This document shows, piece by piece, positions 1 through 7,478 of a stretch of 64,000 nt of DNA. How positions within the stretch are numbered: position 1 is the first letter of the stretch; every line of letters begins with the position of its first letter. Origin of the DNA: an uncultured Oscillibacter sp. (GTDB taxonomy: Bacteria; Bacillota; Clostridia; Oscillospirales; Oscillospiraceae); assembly GCA_910584995.1 (NCBI GenBank), contig CAJUDW010000012.1, forward strand, positions 5,790 to 69,789, read 5' to 3'. The notes beneath the pieces were generated by a model. The model did not search any database. It was given only the letters and a program-made list of their open reading frames with translations, and had not been told where the DNA came from. A program made the position numbers and the translations under genes.

Positions 1-1233
1 CAGGGGGAGGCCCTGATCCGCCGACGACCGGAAGGCGTCCTCAATCAGGCCCGCCATATAATCGTCCGTCACCCAGGTACCCTTGTAGTCCGGATTTTCC
101 ATCTCGTCAATGAAACGGGTCTCCTCCGCCCCCAGCCAGCGGTAGACATTCTCACGGTTGTAGAACCAGTCGTAACCGGGGTGGAAGAAGGAAGTGTGAT
201 AGCCGTCCCGGCTAAAGACGCGGAACAGGCTGTCCAGATCCCGGTTGACCACCCGCATAGCAGAGGTGGCGGTGGCGGAGAGGGCGTTGGTCTGCATCCC
301 TGTCAGGACGTCAAATTCCGTGTTGGCGGTGCCTCCCGCGAAGCCGGGAACCACCAGGTGGCCCGCAATGGCGTGGGGGCTTTTTTGCAGGGCGTGGAGG
401 TTGGCCAGGGGATCGTCCGCCGCCCCGTAGGCGAAAGCGGCGGCGTCGGTAATGTCGGAAAAGCCTTCGTCCATGATCATGATGACGCTGACATCTGCGC
501 CCTGTCCGGGCAGATCCCCGGTTTCCCAGCTTTCCGCCTGGGATTTGTTGAAATTCTGGGGCTTGTCCACCAGATAGGTGGTGAATTGATGGCAGAAGTT
601 ATAGGGGAAGCCGGTCTCGTTGAAGACCACGGAGAGCCGGTAGGGGTTAGAGGTAGGGAGGCTGTTGTAGAGGCCGTCGGAGGCATAGAGGGTAACGATC
701 AGCAGGGCCAGGAGGCCCAGGCTCCCGGCGGCCCCCAGCAGGGAGCCCTTCCAGCCCCGCAGGCGGGGGGACGGGCAGGGGGCGGGTTTGAAAATCAATC
801 CCAGGAAGAGGAAAACCGCCGTCAGCAGGAAGATCAGCAGGATAAATTTCACCGGGTAAGCGATGCTGTATTCCCCTGCCGCGCTGAACGCTTCCTTCAG
901 CAGGGAGAAATCCCGGGGGAACACCGGCTCGTCCCGCACCTCGATTTTGATGCGGTTGGCTACGGATAAAACGCCTACCAGGAAATTGGCCAAGGCCGCG
1001 CCGTAGAAGACGTTCCGCAGCAAAAAGGCGCATACCAGCAGCAAAAGGCCCACCGGCAGCCCGTTCAGGATAATCAGAAGGGGGTTCCGCAGCAGGATGC
1101 CCAGGACGCTCCCGATAGCGATGGGCTGGCACCACAGGGCCAGCAAGGTGACGGCCCCCGCAGAGAGTACGGCTGCCAGCAGGGACCAGGGCAGGGTAAG
1201 GCGGCGGACAGGCAGTGGTTGAAAACGGTTCAA
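1..1233 (-). CDS. LTA synthase family sulfatase-fold protein (3' end cut by window)
   Basis: The visible 411 residues start with several membrane segments (about residues 15-90 and 130-185) and continue into an extracellular alkaline-phosphatase/sulfatase fold. In LTA synthase family enzymes this domain transfers glycerol-phosphate or a related group to a cell-surface glycolipid or polymer outside the membrane. Seen: VSVIMIMDEGFSD with the metal-type acid at E256, and GGTANTEFDVLTG with T302 where the family nucleophile lies. The start is TTG at 1233, nine bases after GGAAAGGA; a nearby ATG runs into a stop after two codons. A separate promoter lies 75-105 bases upstream. The C-terminal metal-binding histidines fall outside the window, so activity cannot be judged. 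Lineage-specific substrate unknown. Confidence 0.85.
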   Translation of the reverse strand, partial: MNRFQPLPVRRLTLPWSLLAAVLSAGAVTLLALWCQPIAIGSVLGILLRNPLLIILNGLPVGLLLLVCAFLLRNVFYGAALANFLVGVLSVANRIKIEVRDEPVFPRDFSLLKEAFSAAGEYSIAYPVKFILLIFLLTAVFLFLGLIFKPAPCPSPRLRGWKGSLLGAAGSLGLLALLIVTLYASDGLYNSLPTSNPYRLSVVFNETGFPYNFCHQFTTYLVDKPQNFNKSQAESWETGDLPGQGADVSVIMIMDEGFSDITDAAAFAYGAADDPLANLHALQKSPHAIAGHLVVPGFAGGTANTEFDVLTGMQTNALSATATSAMRVVNRDLDSLFRVFSRDGYHTSFFHPGYDWFYNRENVYRWLGAEETRFIDEMENPDYKGTWVTDDYMAGLIEDAFRSSADQGLPL

Positions 1234-1308
1234 AGAATCATATCCTTTCCGGTAAGTCCCAACACCGGAATGGGGATTCCGGCGATGATTTGACAGATGT
1301 GATAGTCA

Positions 1309-1337
1309 ATTATACCAGAAGCAGGCGTTTTTGACAA
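1309..1337 (-). promoter_or_regulatory. Promoter of the LTA-synthase-like gene
   Basis: On the minus strand a TTGTCA -35 (1332-1337), a 17-base spacer and a perfect TATAAT -10 (1309-1314) precede the TTG start by about 75 bases. It sits just downstream of the terminator at 1390-1422, so the gene is transcribed independently of whatever ends there. Confidence 0.75.
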
Positions 1338-1389
1338 GTGTTTGAGCATTCCGGCGATGTTCCCCGGAAGGGCAGGCGGTTTTGGACGC

Positions 1390-1422
1390 AAAAAGGCGGC
1401 CGCCCTTCCGGGCAGCCGCCTT
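1390..1422 (-). terminator. Strong intrinsic terminator, minus strand
   Basis: The stem AAGGCGGC-GCCC / GGGC-GCCGCCTT closes on a GGAA tetraloop (1393-1422). On the minus strand it is followed by TTTTT. No minus-strand protein gene lies directly upstream, so the transcript ended here is probably non-coding or very short. Confidence 0.8.
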
Positions 1423-1745
1423 GGTGGGATGGCCTGTCGATTTTTTCGCAGAAGATCCGCCGCCAGTCAAAATAGAGGCAAGGGCGCGAAGAAAGGGCCG
1501 ATGCCCGGCGGATACCTTACAGGGATGTGCCTCCCAGGAATCCATAGGCGGCGCGGGAAGAAAGGGCGGCAGGCAGCACCGGGCCTGCGTTAGGGGCGGC
1601 CAAATGTACCTCCCTGCCTGCCGGATGCGTCCAAATCCCTCCCTGTCTGCCTGCTGCCGGACAGCACGTCCGCCGGATCCGCGCAGGGCAGAGGCCGGGG
1701 GCGTTTTTGCCATAGGCGCCGCCGGGACGGTTTTGGGAAAAGAAA
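1423..1745 (-). ncRNA. Candidate structured RNA of unknown family
   Basis: This stretch has no convincing gene but ends in a textbook minus-strand terminator. It contains a perfect 9-base inverted repeat (GGCAGGCAG/CTGCCTGCC at 1568-1576 and 1614-1622, 37-base loop) and a repeated GCAGGCAG motif around 1640. I compared it by eye with SRP RNA, tmRNA and RNase P signatures and none fits; a divergent 6S-like RNA is possible but not shown. No clear minus-strand promoter was found, so the 5' limit is a guess. Open reading frames here are arginine/proline-rich and run through the terminator, which argues against coding. Confidence 0.3.
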
Positions 1746-1774
1746 TTGAAAGGAAGCAAATCCTGTGATAGAAT
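1746..1774 (+). promoter_or_regulatory. Promoter of the SnoaL-like gene
   Basis: TTGAAA (1746-1751), a 17-base spacer and TAGAAT (1769-1774) lie 38 bases before the ATG at 1813. A GGAGGGGA ribosome site follows at about 1800. Confidence 0.7.
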
Positions 1775-1812
1775 CAAAGGGTCGAGTTTAAGATTGGACG
1801 GAGGGGAACGAT

Positions 1813-2161
1813 ATGCTGAGACCCAAAGAAGTCGTATGCAGGTGGGTAGATGCGTTTAACGGGCATGATGTGGAGGCGCTTGCCGGCCTGTATCATGACG
1901 GCGCGGTTAACTACCAGGTGGCGAATGGGCCGGTGAAAGGAATTGAAGCAATCCGGGAGATGTTTGCGGCAGAATTTGCGGCCGCAAATATGACGGCCAT
2001 TGTGGAGAATATTTTTGAAAACGGGCAGTGGGCGGCTCCGGAATGGCGGGATCTCCTGGGACTGCGGCTTTTTTCAGGTTGTCAACGGGAAAATCCTGTT
2101 CCAGAGAGGAGATTGGGATAAGCGTTCCTTTTTAAAACGGCACAACCTGCCGGCTGAATAG
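1813..2161 (+). pseudogene. SnoaL/NTF2-like small protein, frameshifted
   Basis: The first ~80 residues (MLRPKEVVCRWVDAFNGHD..., then LYHDGAVNY) match the SnoaL/NTF2-like polyketide-cyclase-fold family, small alpha+beta barrel proteins of mostly unknown function. After ENGQWAAPEWRD the frame changes. The open frame stops at 2121 after a non-family tail, whereas another frame continues FFQVVNGKILFQRGDWD and stops at 2161, which is what the family C-terminus looks like. The break lies at a CTGCGG motif near 2062, where about 8 bases appear missing, as expected from slippage between short repeats. Promoter and ribosome site are intact, so this is a recent lesion or an assembly error. Confidence 0.7.
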
Positions 2162-2278
2162 GGCGGAAAGGGGTGGAAAACCGGACTTTTCAGAGATTCC
2201 GCCCCACAGTCCCGCAGTGCTGGAAAACGGCACAGGGCTGTACCAGTCCGGAAAAGCGGGTCGGAGGCGCGAATCCCC

Positions 2279-3127
2279 TCAGTTCTGCTTTTTGATTACG
2301 GGGACCCAGACCTCATACCGGGCATTTGCGGGATCCGGATTCAGGTAAACCTCGATATCCGGCGCGTTGGCGTATTCGTATCCGGAGGCGGGGAACCATT
2401 CGGTGATGATGCGCCGCTCCAGTTCCTGGACAGACTGGTTTGTCCCCTGGCCGGGAAAGACGGCCCAGACGGAGGCGGGAACGGTATATTCCTTAAATTG
2501 CCCCGCCTCCTTGGTGGTGGATACAGCAATGAAATACTTCCACTCCCCGCTGTCCTGGCAGGCGCTGACGCCTAATAGCCCCATAGGGGATCCGTCCATC
2601 AGGGCGGCCAGCCGCTCCAAAACACCGCCGGACACCGCTTTTTCCCACAGCTGGGGGACGGCGGCAAAGTTTTTCTCAATCTCCTGATCCAGGGGGGTGG
2701 AGATGCCGACAATGCGGAAGGCCTCGCGGGTTTCCACGCGGTACTCCATTTCGGAAGCGCCCTGTACCGTGATGGAAAATGCAATCGGCGGAAAGGATTT
2801 GACAGCCACACCCTTTTCCTGCGCGGAAGAGGGAGCGATACCATGGATAGAGCGGAAGGCGCGGTTAAAGGCCGTTGGGGATCGGTAGCCGTATTTCTCC
2901 GCCACATTGATGACCTTTTCCCCGTTTTGCAGATCCACTGCCGCCAGGGACATTTTCCGCCGCCGGATATACTCCGACAGTGTCATGCCGGCCATATAGG
3001 TGAACATCCGCTGGAAGTGGTAGGCGGAACAGCAGGCAATCTGCCCCATACGCTCATAATCCGGATCCTCTGTCAGGTGTCCTTCCAGATAACGGACGGT
3101 TTCGTTTAATCTTTCAACCCATTCCAT
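2279..3127 (-). CDS. AraC-family regulator with GyrI-like effector domain
   Basis: A 282-residue transcription regulator. Residues ~1-105 carry the double helix-turn-helix of the AraC/XylS family (CCSAYHFQRMFTYMAGMTLSEYI, RKMSLAAVDL, YGYRSPTAFNRAF). Residues ~125-282 form a GyrI-like/SOUL-type ligand pocket (YRVETREAFRIVGISTPL at the start, EVWVPV near the end). This architecture is known from multidrug- and stress-sensing activators. The start chosen is the ATG at 3127, 8 bases after AGGAGG (3136-3141); the frame stays open upstream to 3241, but that would begin inside the promoter. The divergent neighbour is cysK. The effector and target genes cannot be told from sequence. Confidence 0.88.
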   Translation of the reverse strand: MEWVERLNETVRYLEGHLTEDPDYERMGQIACCSAYHFQRMFTYMAGMTLSEYIRRRKMSLAAVDLQNGEKVINVAEKYGYRSPTAFNRAFRSIHGIAPSSAQEKGVAVKSFPPIAFSITVQGASEMEYRVETREAFRIVGISTPLDQEIEKNFAAVPQLWEKAVSGGVLERLAALMDGSPMGLLGVSACQDSGEWKYFIAVSTTKEAGQFKEYTVPASVWAVFPGQGTNQSVQELERRIITEWFPASGYEYANAPDIEVYLNPDPANARYEVWVPVIKKQN

Positions 3128-3239
3128 GTAACGTTCCTCCTGTTTATGATGATTTTCTAGGCTTTTGCATAGCATACAGGAATTGGGGAAAATTGTCCTC
3201 GCAGTGCCTGCACGAAAAAGAGAGGTGCGGCATTGATCC

Positions 3240-3269
3240 ATTATACAATGAGGCCCTTCCCGGGCGCAA
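3240..3269 (-). promoter_or_regulatory. Promoter of the AraC-type regulator
   Basis: On the minus strand TTGCGC (3264-3269) and a perfect TATAAT (3240-3245) are separated by 18 bases, with about 110 bases of leader before the ATG. Its position shows that the longer open frame reaching 3241 is not the real start. Confidence 0.6.
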
Positions 3270-3394
3270 TAAAAGCTTTTCCGTTTTCCTTAAAATAAAA
3301 CCCCAATCTCTCTTGGAACATACGCTGCACCTAAACAGCACATCCTTCCTCCCCTGCCCGGGGGAGCAAATCAACAGCATAGGAGGCATCTGCC

Positions 3395-4315
3395 ATGAAA
3401 AAAATCTATACATCCGCCGAACAGCTGATCGGCAAAACCCCCCTTCTGGAACTGTGCCGCATTGAAAAAGCGGAGAGCCTGGAAGCCCGGGTTTTGGCAA
3501 AATTAGAGTCCTTCAATCCCGCAGGCAGCGCCAAGGATCGGGCCGCCAAGGCCATGCTGGACGACGCCGCGGCCCGTGGACTGTTGGGCCCCGGCTCCGT
3601 CATCATTGAACCCACCTCCGGCAATACCGGCATCGGCCTGGCCTCCGTAGCGGCGATCCGGGGTTACCGGACGATCATCGTCATGCCGGAGACCATGAGC
3701 GAGGAACGCCGCCTGCTGATGAAGGCCTACGGCGCGGAATTGGTCCTGACAGAGGGCGCAAAAGGTATGCAGGGCGCCATTGACAAAGCGGAGGAGTTGG
3801 CAAAGGAAATCCCCGGCAGCTTCATCCCGGGCCAGTTTACGAACCCGGCTAACGCCGCCGCCCACAGGGCCTCTACAGGCCCGGAGATCTGGGAGGACAC
3901 GGAGGGCGGCGTGGATGTCTTTGTGGCGGGAGTCGGTACAGGGGGGACTATCACCGGCGTAGGCTCCTATCTCAAGAGCCGGAACCCCGCAGTTCAGGTT
4001 GTGGCGGTGGAGCCTGCTTCCTCCCCTGTCCTGAGCCGGGGCGTTCCCGGGAGCCACGGTATCCAGGGAATCGGCGCGGGTTTTGTGCCGGAGGTGCTGG
4101 ACACATCCGTTTATGACGAAATCATCCCCGTAGAGGACAGGGACGCCTTCGCCGCAGGCCGCATGATGGGCCGCATGGAGGGCGTACTGGTGGGAATTTC
4201 CTCCGGCGCGGCGGTCCAGCTGGCAAAGAGGCCGGAGAACAAGGGCAAGACCATTGTGGCCCTGCTGCCGGATACCGGCGATCACTACCTCTCCACACAG
4301 CTTTTTGCGGACTGA
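3395..4315 (+). CDS. cysK: Cysteine synthase (O-acetylserine sulfhydrylase)
   Basis: PLP-dependent enzyme that makes cysteine from O-acetylserine and sulfide in the cytoplasm. The 306 residues are the normal length. Seen: NPAGSAKDRAA with the Schiff-base lysine K47, the substrate loop PTSGNTG, the phosphate-binding GVGTGGTITG, and SSGAA near the C-terminus. The ATG follows AGGAGG in the run ATAGGAGGCATCTGCC. It stands alone, divergent from the AraC-type regulator. I found no convincing plus-strand promoter or riboswitch in the 267-base gap, although regulation from that gap is likely. Confidence 0.95.
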   Translation: MKKIYTSAEQLIGKTPLLELCRIEKAESLEARVLAKLESFNPAGSAKDRAAKAMLDDAAARGLLGPGSVIIEPTSGNTGIGLASVAAIRGYRTIIVMPETMSEERRLLMKAYGAELVLTEGAKGMQGAIDKAEELAKEIPGSFIPGQFTNPANAAAHRASTGPEIWEDTEGGVDVFVAGVGTGGTITGVGSYLKSRNPAVQVVAVEPASSPVLSRGVPGSHGIQGIGAGFVPEVLDTSVYDEIIPVEDRDAFAAGRMMGRMEGVLVGISSGAAVQLAKRPENKGKTIVALLPDTGDHYLSTQLFAD

Positions 4316-4322
4316 TTGAAAA

Positions 4323-4370
4323 GCAGGAAACGGAGCGGGACTGCTTTTGCAGCCCCGCTCCGTTTCCTGC
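4323..4370 (-). terminator. Terminator between convergent genes
   Basis: A 17-base perfect stem (GCAGGAAACGGAGCGGG and its complement) surrounds a 14-base loop. On the minus strand it is followed by TTTT, so it terminates the restriction/modification genes and may also stop cysK readthrough. Confidence 0.75.
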
Positions 4371-4391
4371 CTCCGGACAATGGCAGAAGGC

Positions 4392-5660
4392 TTATGATGC
4401 AATAAAATTCAGGATCCAGTTCATCCAGCCGATCACCGTGGAGGAGCGGCGGATATAGGTACTGTCCGCCCCCACATGAAAGAGATCCGACGCCTTCATT
4501 ATCCGCACAACATCCGCCGTCCCAGGGACTTCCCCCCACTCCAGGCAGAGCCGGAGGGTTTCCTGGAAGGCCCTGTGCCGGAGGATCTGGCTAATGATGG
4601 CAAGCTGGCGTTCCCGGTAGTCCATCTCCATAATCTGCCGTCCCAGCAGCGAAAGGGTAAACCAGATGGTTCCGCCGTCCCGGCCCTTTTCAATCAGCCC
4701 CAAGTACCGTCCCGCGTCTGTGTAATAATTGGTCTGCCGCTCGTCAAAGGCGTACTCCGTGGTAATGGCCTGCCGGGTCATGGGTTTTTCGCAGAGAAGT
4801 TCCATGAGATTGACGATCCGGGCCATGCTGTTGGCCTGGGGGAAGGAAATGGGGGGTTCCGGCTCCCCCGGGACGGCCTGCAGGAGGTTTTCCAAGTCCC
4901 GGCGGGAGATCTCCGGAGAAATCACATAGTTTTTCTGTTTCACCAGACGGAGGGAATTGTAATACTCGGGATGCTCGAACTGATATTGATAGAGATAAAA
5001 TACGCCGTTGGAGAAGATCAAAAAAACCGGCTTCACCGGCTTTGTCACGCGGCTGCTCCATACCCGGAAGGGATAATAAAGCTGCCGGATCAGGAAATCG
5101 TCTGCCAGATCCCGCTTGGCCTCGAACAGGGAAAGGCTCCGGAGGCCCTCGTATGCGGCGTCAATCTCGATCTGGGAGCCGCTGACGGAGACGGAGGCCC
5201 TTCCCCGCTCCGTATTGATGAGAAACGCGAAGGAGCCGGAGCCCATGCGCCCGCTGACGGTAGGGATCAGGGCCTCATCCTCCAGGAAATCGCTGAGGAT
5301 GCCGCAGGCCCCGGCGCAGTTCAGGGCAATGGCCTCGCTGGACAGGAACCGGGGGGCCAGGCTTTGGATGTGGGAGGGGACGGAGATCCGGCAGGCCCTA
5401 GCGGCAGGCGGGTCGAAGTCCTGATAGGATGCAAAGGTAGAGATGAGATAATCTCCCCGGGTAACGGGGAGAATGGACAGGCGGTTTTCCGCGAAAATGG
5501 CCGGGAGGTTTACACGGTGGTCAAATTTCGTCATGAGGCGGGGCTCCCGGAACTCCTTGATCTGGGCGGCGGAGATGAGGAACCGGCCCTCCCGATCCAC
5601 CGCCTCCAGGATCCGGTATTTCTCAAAGAGGCGCTCCCAGGCGGCGTCATTCAGTCCCAT
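4392..5660 (-). CDS. Putative type II restriction endonuclease paired with adenine methylase
   Basis: A 422-residue protein I cannot place by a catalytic motif. The assignment rests on position: its start overlaps the end of the adjacent Dam-type methylase gene by 14 bases. It also resembles, from memory, large uncharacterised proteins (DUF6996/DUF6997 type) seen beside such methylases and labelled type II restriction enzyme. The middle is beta-rich with many aromatic residues (VFLIFSNGVFYLYQYQFEHPEYY). Residues ~280-345 look like a winged helix (MARIVNLMELL, EKPMTRQAITTEYAFD, GRYLGLIEK). It is not obviously related to DpnII or MboI by length or motif. A PD-(D/E)XK site is not evident by eye. 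No signal peptide or membrane segment. Confidence 0.5.
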   Translation of the reverse strand: MGLNDAAWERLFEKYRILEAVDREGRFLISAAQIKEFREPRLMTKFDHRVNLPAIFAENRLSILPVTRGDYLISTFASYQDFDPPAARACRISVPSHIQSLAPRFLSSEAIALNCAGACGILSDFLEDEALIPTVSGRMGSGSFAFLINTERGRASVSVSGSQIEIDAAYEGLRSLSLFEAKRDLADDFLIRQLYYPFRVWSSRVTKPVKPVFLIFSNGVFYLYQYQFEHPEYYNSLRLVKQKNYVISPEISRRDLENLLQAVPGEPEPPISFPQANSMARIVNLMELLCEKPMTRQAITTEYAFDERQTNYYTDAGRYLGLIEKGRDGGTIWFTLSLLGRQIMEMDYRERQLAIISQILRHRAFQETLRLCLEWGEVPGTADVVRIMKASDLFHVGADSTYIRRSSTVIGWMNWILNFIAS

Positions 5661-6525
5661 AGTTTGTAATCAAAACCTCCTCAATCTCCCCCCGTTTGCT
5701 GGCGTCAGAGTTGATGGCCCGCTTTGCCCTTACAATGGTGATCCGGTAGTCTGCGTACAGGTTCTTGATAAAATCCGTGGCGGAGTTGGAGAGCATGAAC
5801 TGCACGCCCCGCCGGGTCAAATCGTCGCAGCAATCCTTCAGCCGCCGCTGCTCGTCCTGGCCGAAGCCGCCCTTGTTGTAGCCGGTGAAGCTGGCGGTAT
5901 CGGATACCGGGTCGTAGGGGGGATCCAGATAGGCGAAGCCGCCCGGCTCCACCCGCCGGAGGGTCTGGGCGAAGTCTTCGTGATAAAGGGCGATATCCCC
6001 TGACTGAAAATACTCGCTGACGGCCCGCAGGACCGGTTCGTTGACAATATTGGGGTTTTTATAGTGGCCGAAGGGGGAGTTGAACTCCCCGGCGGAGTTC
6101 ACCCGGAAGAGGCCGTTAAAGCAGGTTTTGTTCAGGTAAATCAGCCGGGAGGCCTTTTCCACCGGGGACATGGCCTCATAGGCGGCCTTGTCCCGATCCA
6201 TATCCCGGATGGTGTAAAAATACTCCGCTGTATTCTGGTGGCCTTTCAGCAGCTGGAGCAGGGGTTCCACGTCGTCCCGGATGACTTGGTAGACGGTCAT
6301 CAGGTCGGCGTTTAAATCATTTAGAATTGCCTTTTGAGGCTGGATGGCAAAAAACACGGCCCCGCCCCCCAGGAAGGGCTCACAGTAGGTGGGGATTTCC
6401 TCCGGCAGAAGGGCGGTGATCTGGTCCAGAAGCTGGCGTTTTCCGCCCACCCATTTCACCACCGGGGCAATACGTTTATTCTTTTCCGTTACGAACGCCC
6501 CCTTTTCCTGTGGCTTTTCCGGCAA
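5647..6525 (-). CDS. dam: D12-class DNA adenine-N6 methyltransferase (Dam/DpnM-like)
   Basis: Transfers a methyl group from SAM to adenine in DNA; this class typically recognises GATC. Seen in the expected order for the alpha (D12) class: KWVGGKRQL at 24-32, SAM-binding FLGGGAVFFA at 51-60, and catalytic DPPY at 201-204 followed by DPVSDTASFTGY. The 292-residue length is normal. The annotated start is TTG (6523-6525), with no good ribosome site; translation could begin a few codons later after the AAAAGGGGG run. It is followed by the putative endonuclease with overlapping ends, so the two are probably co-transcribed. GATC sites are plentiful in this window, in keeping with methylation rather than avoidance. 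Confidence 0.88.
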   Translation of the reverse strand: MPEKPQEKGAFVTEKNKRIAPVVKWVGGKRQLLDQITALLPEEIPTYCEPFLGGGAVFFAIQPQKAILNDLNADLMTVYQVIRDDVEPLLQLLKGHQNTAEYFYTIRDMDRDKAAYEAMSPVEKASRLIYLNKTCFNGLFRVNSAGEFNSPFGHYKNPNIVNEPVLRAVSEYFQSGDIALYHEDFAQTLRRVEPGGFAYLDPPYDPVSDTASFTGYNKGGFGQDEQRRLKDCCDDLTRRGVQFMLSNSATDFIKNLYADYRITIVRAKRAINSDASKRGEIEEVLITNYGTE

Positions 6526-6606
6526 ACTGCGGAGCGGGCTCTAAGAACGCGCCCTCGGGGGAATCCCCAGGGACGCGCCGGATTGGGCTCCAGGCCCTGC
6601 CTGTTT

Positions 6607-6635
6607 AGTTTACTATAGGTGTGACCGGAAGTCAA
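6607..6635 (-). promoter_or_regulatory. Promoter of the methylase/endonuclease pair
   Basis: TTGACT (6630-6635), 17 bases, then TAAACT (6607-6612) on the minus strand. The leader before the methylase contains an imperfect GC-rich hairpin at about 6547-6583 with arms around GGGGATTCCCC, which may affect expression. Confidence 0.65.
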
Positions 6636-6699
6636 CCGCTTTCGCAGGGGGGGAGGGGGGAAGTGGGGCGGCGGAGCCTCTGCCCCCTTGAAGAGGAAG

Positions 6700-7069
6700 T
6701 TAATGTTTAAACTCCGCCTTTTCCAAACCCGCGCCAATCAAGACACCGGGGATTAGGAACAGCGGGGCCGCCTCCGCCAGCCGTATAACCGGATAGATGA
6801 ACCGCACCGCCGGCACCCCGGCGTACCAGCAGACGGCACAGAGGGCGTAAGCGGCAGCGAGGGCAAGCCCTACCCGGAAAAAAATTTTACGGAGGGCCTC
6901 CCCCCCGAACAAAAGTGAGGGAGAACACGAGGCCTAGGCAGAGCCAGAAGAAGGGCTTTGCGGCGTAGACCTGGTACATGAGGAAAAGCCACGGCACGTA
7001 ACATACGGCCAAAACCGCCAGCAGGCCTTTTTGGATAGACAGGAACCGGCGAATTTTAGCCGTATGCAT
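6700..7069 (-). pseudogene. Membrane protein paralogue, internally deleted and frameshifted at a C7 tract
   Basis: The first part (ATG at 7069; MHTAKIRRFLSIQKGLLA) is nearly identical at the N-terminus to the gene at 8227-8616. It then jumps to what is residue ~80 of that protein (VLAVCYVPWLFLM). The DNA shows why: 186 bases present in the other copy between two GCCAGCAGG repeats are missing here, an in-frame deletion of 62 codons. The frame then stops at 6887, but at a run of seven C (6900-6906) the neighbouring frame opens and continues hydrophobically (RKIFFRVGLALAAAYALCAV) to 6700. One base fewer in that run would join them into a ~120-residue protein with several membrane segments. It is either a decayed gene or one switched by tract length. 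Confidence 0.6.
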
Positions 7070-7200
7070 GTGCAAAACCTCGCTTTTGCCCAATATATTC
7101 TTAATAAAAAATATTTATGATTTATATAATTATATCAATGATTGAATAAATGGATTACGAAATTTATTTTATGTATAAATTCTTTTAAAGCCTTCTTTTT

Positions 7201-7230
7201 AGAGGAGGCGGCGATCCCGCCGCCTCCTCT
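7201..7230. other. Perfect 12-base hairpin
   Basis: AGAGGAGGCGGC and its exact complement flank the loop GATCCC. It lies directly after the stop of the small gene at 7238-7384. There is no T-run on either side, so it may protect or stall RNA rather than act as a classical terminator. Confidence 0.55.
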
Positions 7231-7237
7231 ATCTGGG

Positions 7238-7384
7238 TTACATCGCTTTGATCACGATAAAATAGCCGATCAAAAGCACCGCCAGAGCAGCATGGCAGAT
7301 GATGATATACCAAGTCCGTTTTTCGAAGAACGTTGTACTGATTTCCTCCCAAGGCTCCCCCTCTTCCTGACGGACTCCGTTCAC
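7238..7384 (-). CDS. Small C-terminally membrane-anchored protein
   Basis: A 48-residue frame of which residues ~1-24 are charged (VNGVRQEEGEPWEEIS) and ~25-44 form one membrane helix (WYIIICHAALAVLLIGYFIV) ending in IKAM. This is the pattern of a small tail-anchored or single-span protein. The only start in frame is GTG at 7384 and no ribosome site precedes it, so it could be a remnant of a longer gene broken upstream. It shares strand with the secreted/membrane protein cluster up to 11 kb. No family recognised. Confidence 0.4.
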   Translation of the reverse strand: MNGVRQEEGEPWEEISTTFFEKRTWYIIICHAALAVLLIGYFIVIKAM

Positions 7385-7478
7385 TTCTTATGTGGTATTT
7401 TTAGTCAAAGGAGAGGATGTGCGATCGCAATAAACCGACGGAAACAATATGTCGCCTGCTTCGCATCTCTCGATGCAC

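Noticed and set aside
181..969. Plus-strand frame opposite the LTA-synthase-like gene
   Set aside because: The minus strand has membrane helices and sulfatase motifs; this frame is Gly/Gln-rich shadow.
1306..1713. 135-residue minus-strand frame
   Set aside because: Runs through the terminator at 1390-1422 and the ltaS-type promoter; composition is random-like.
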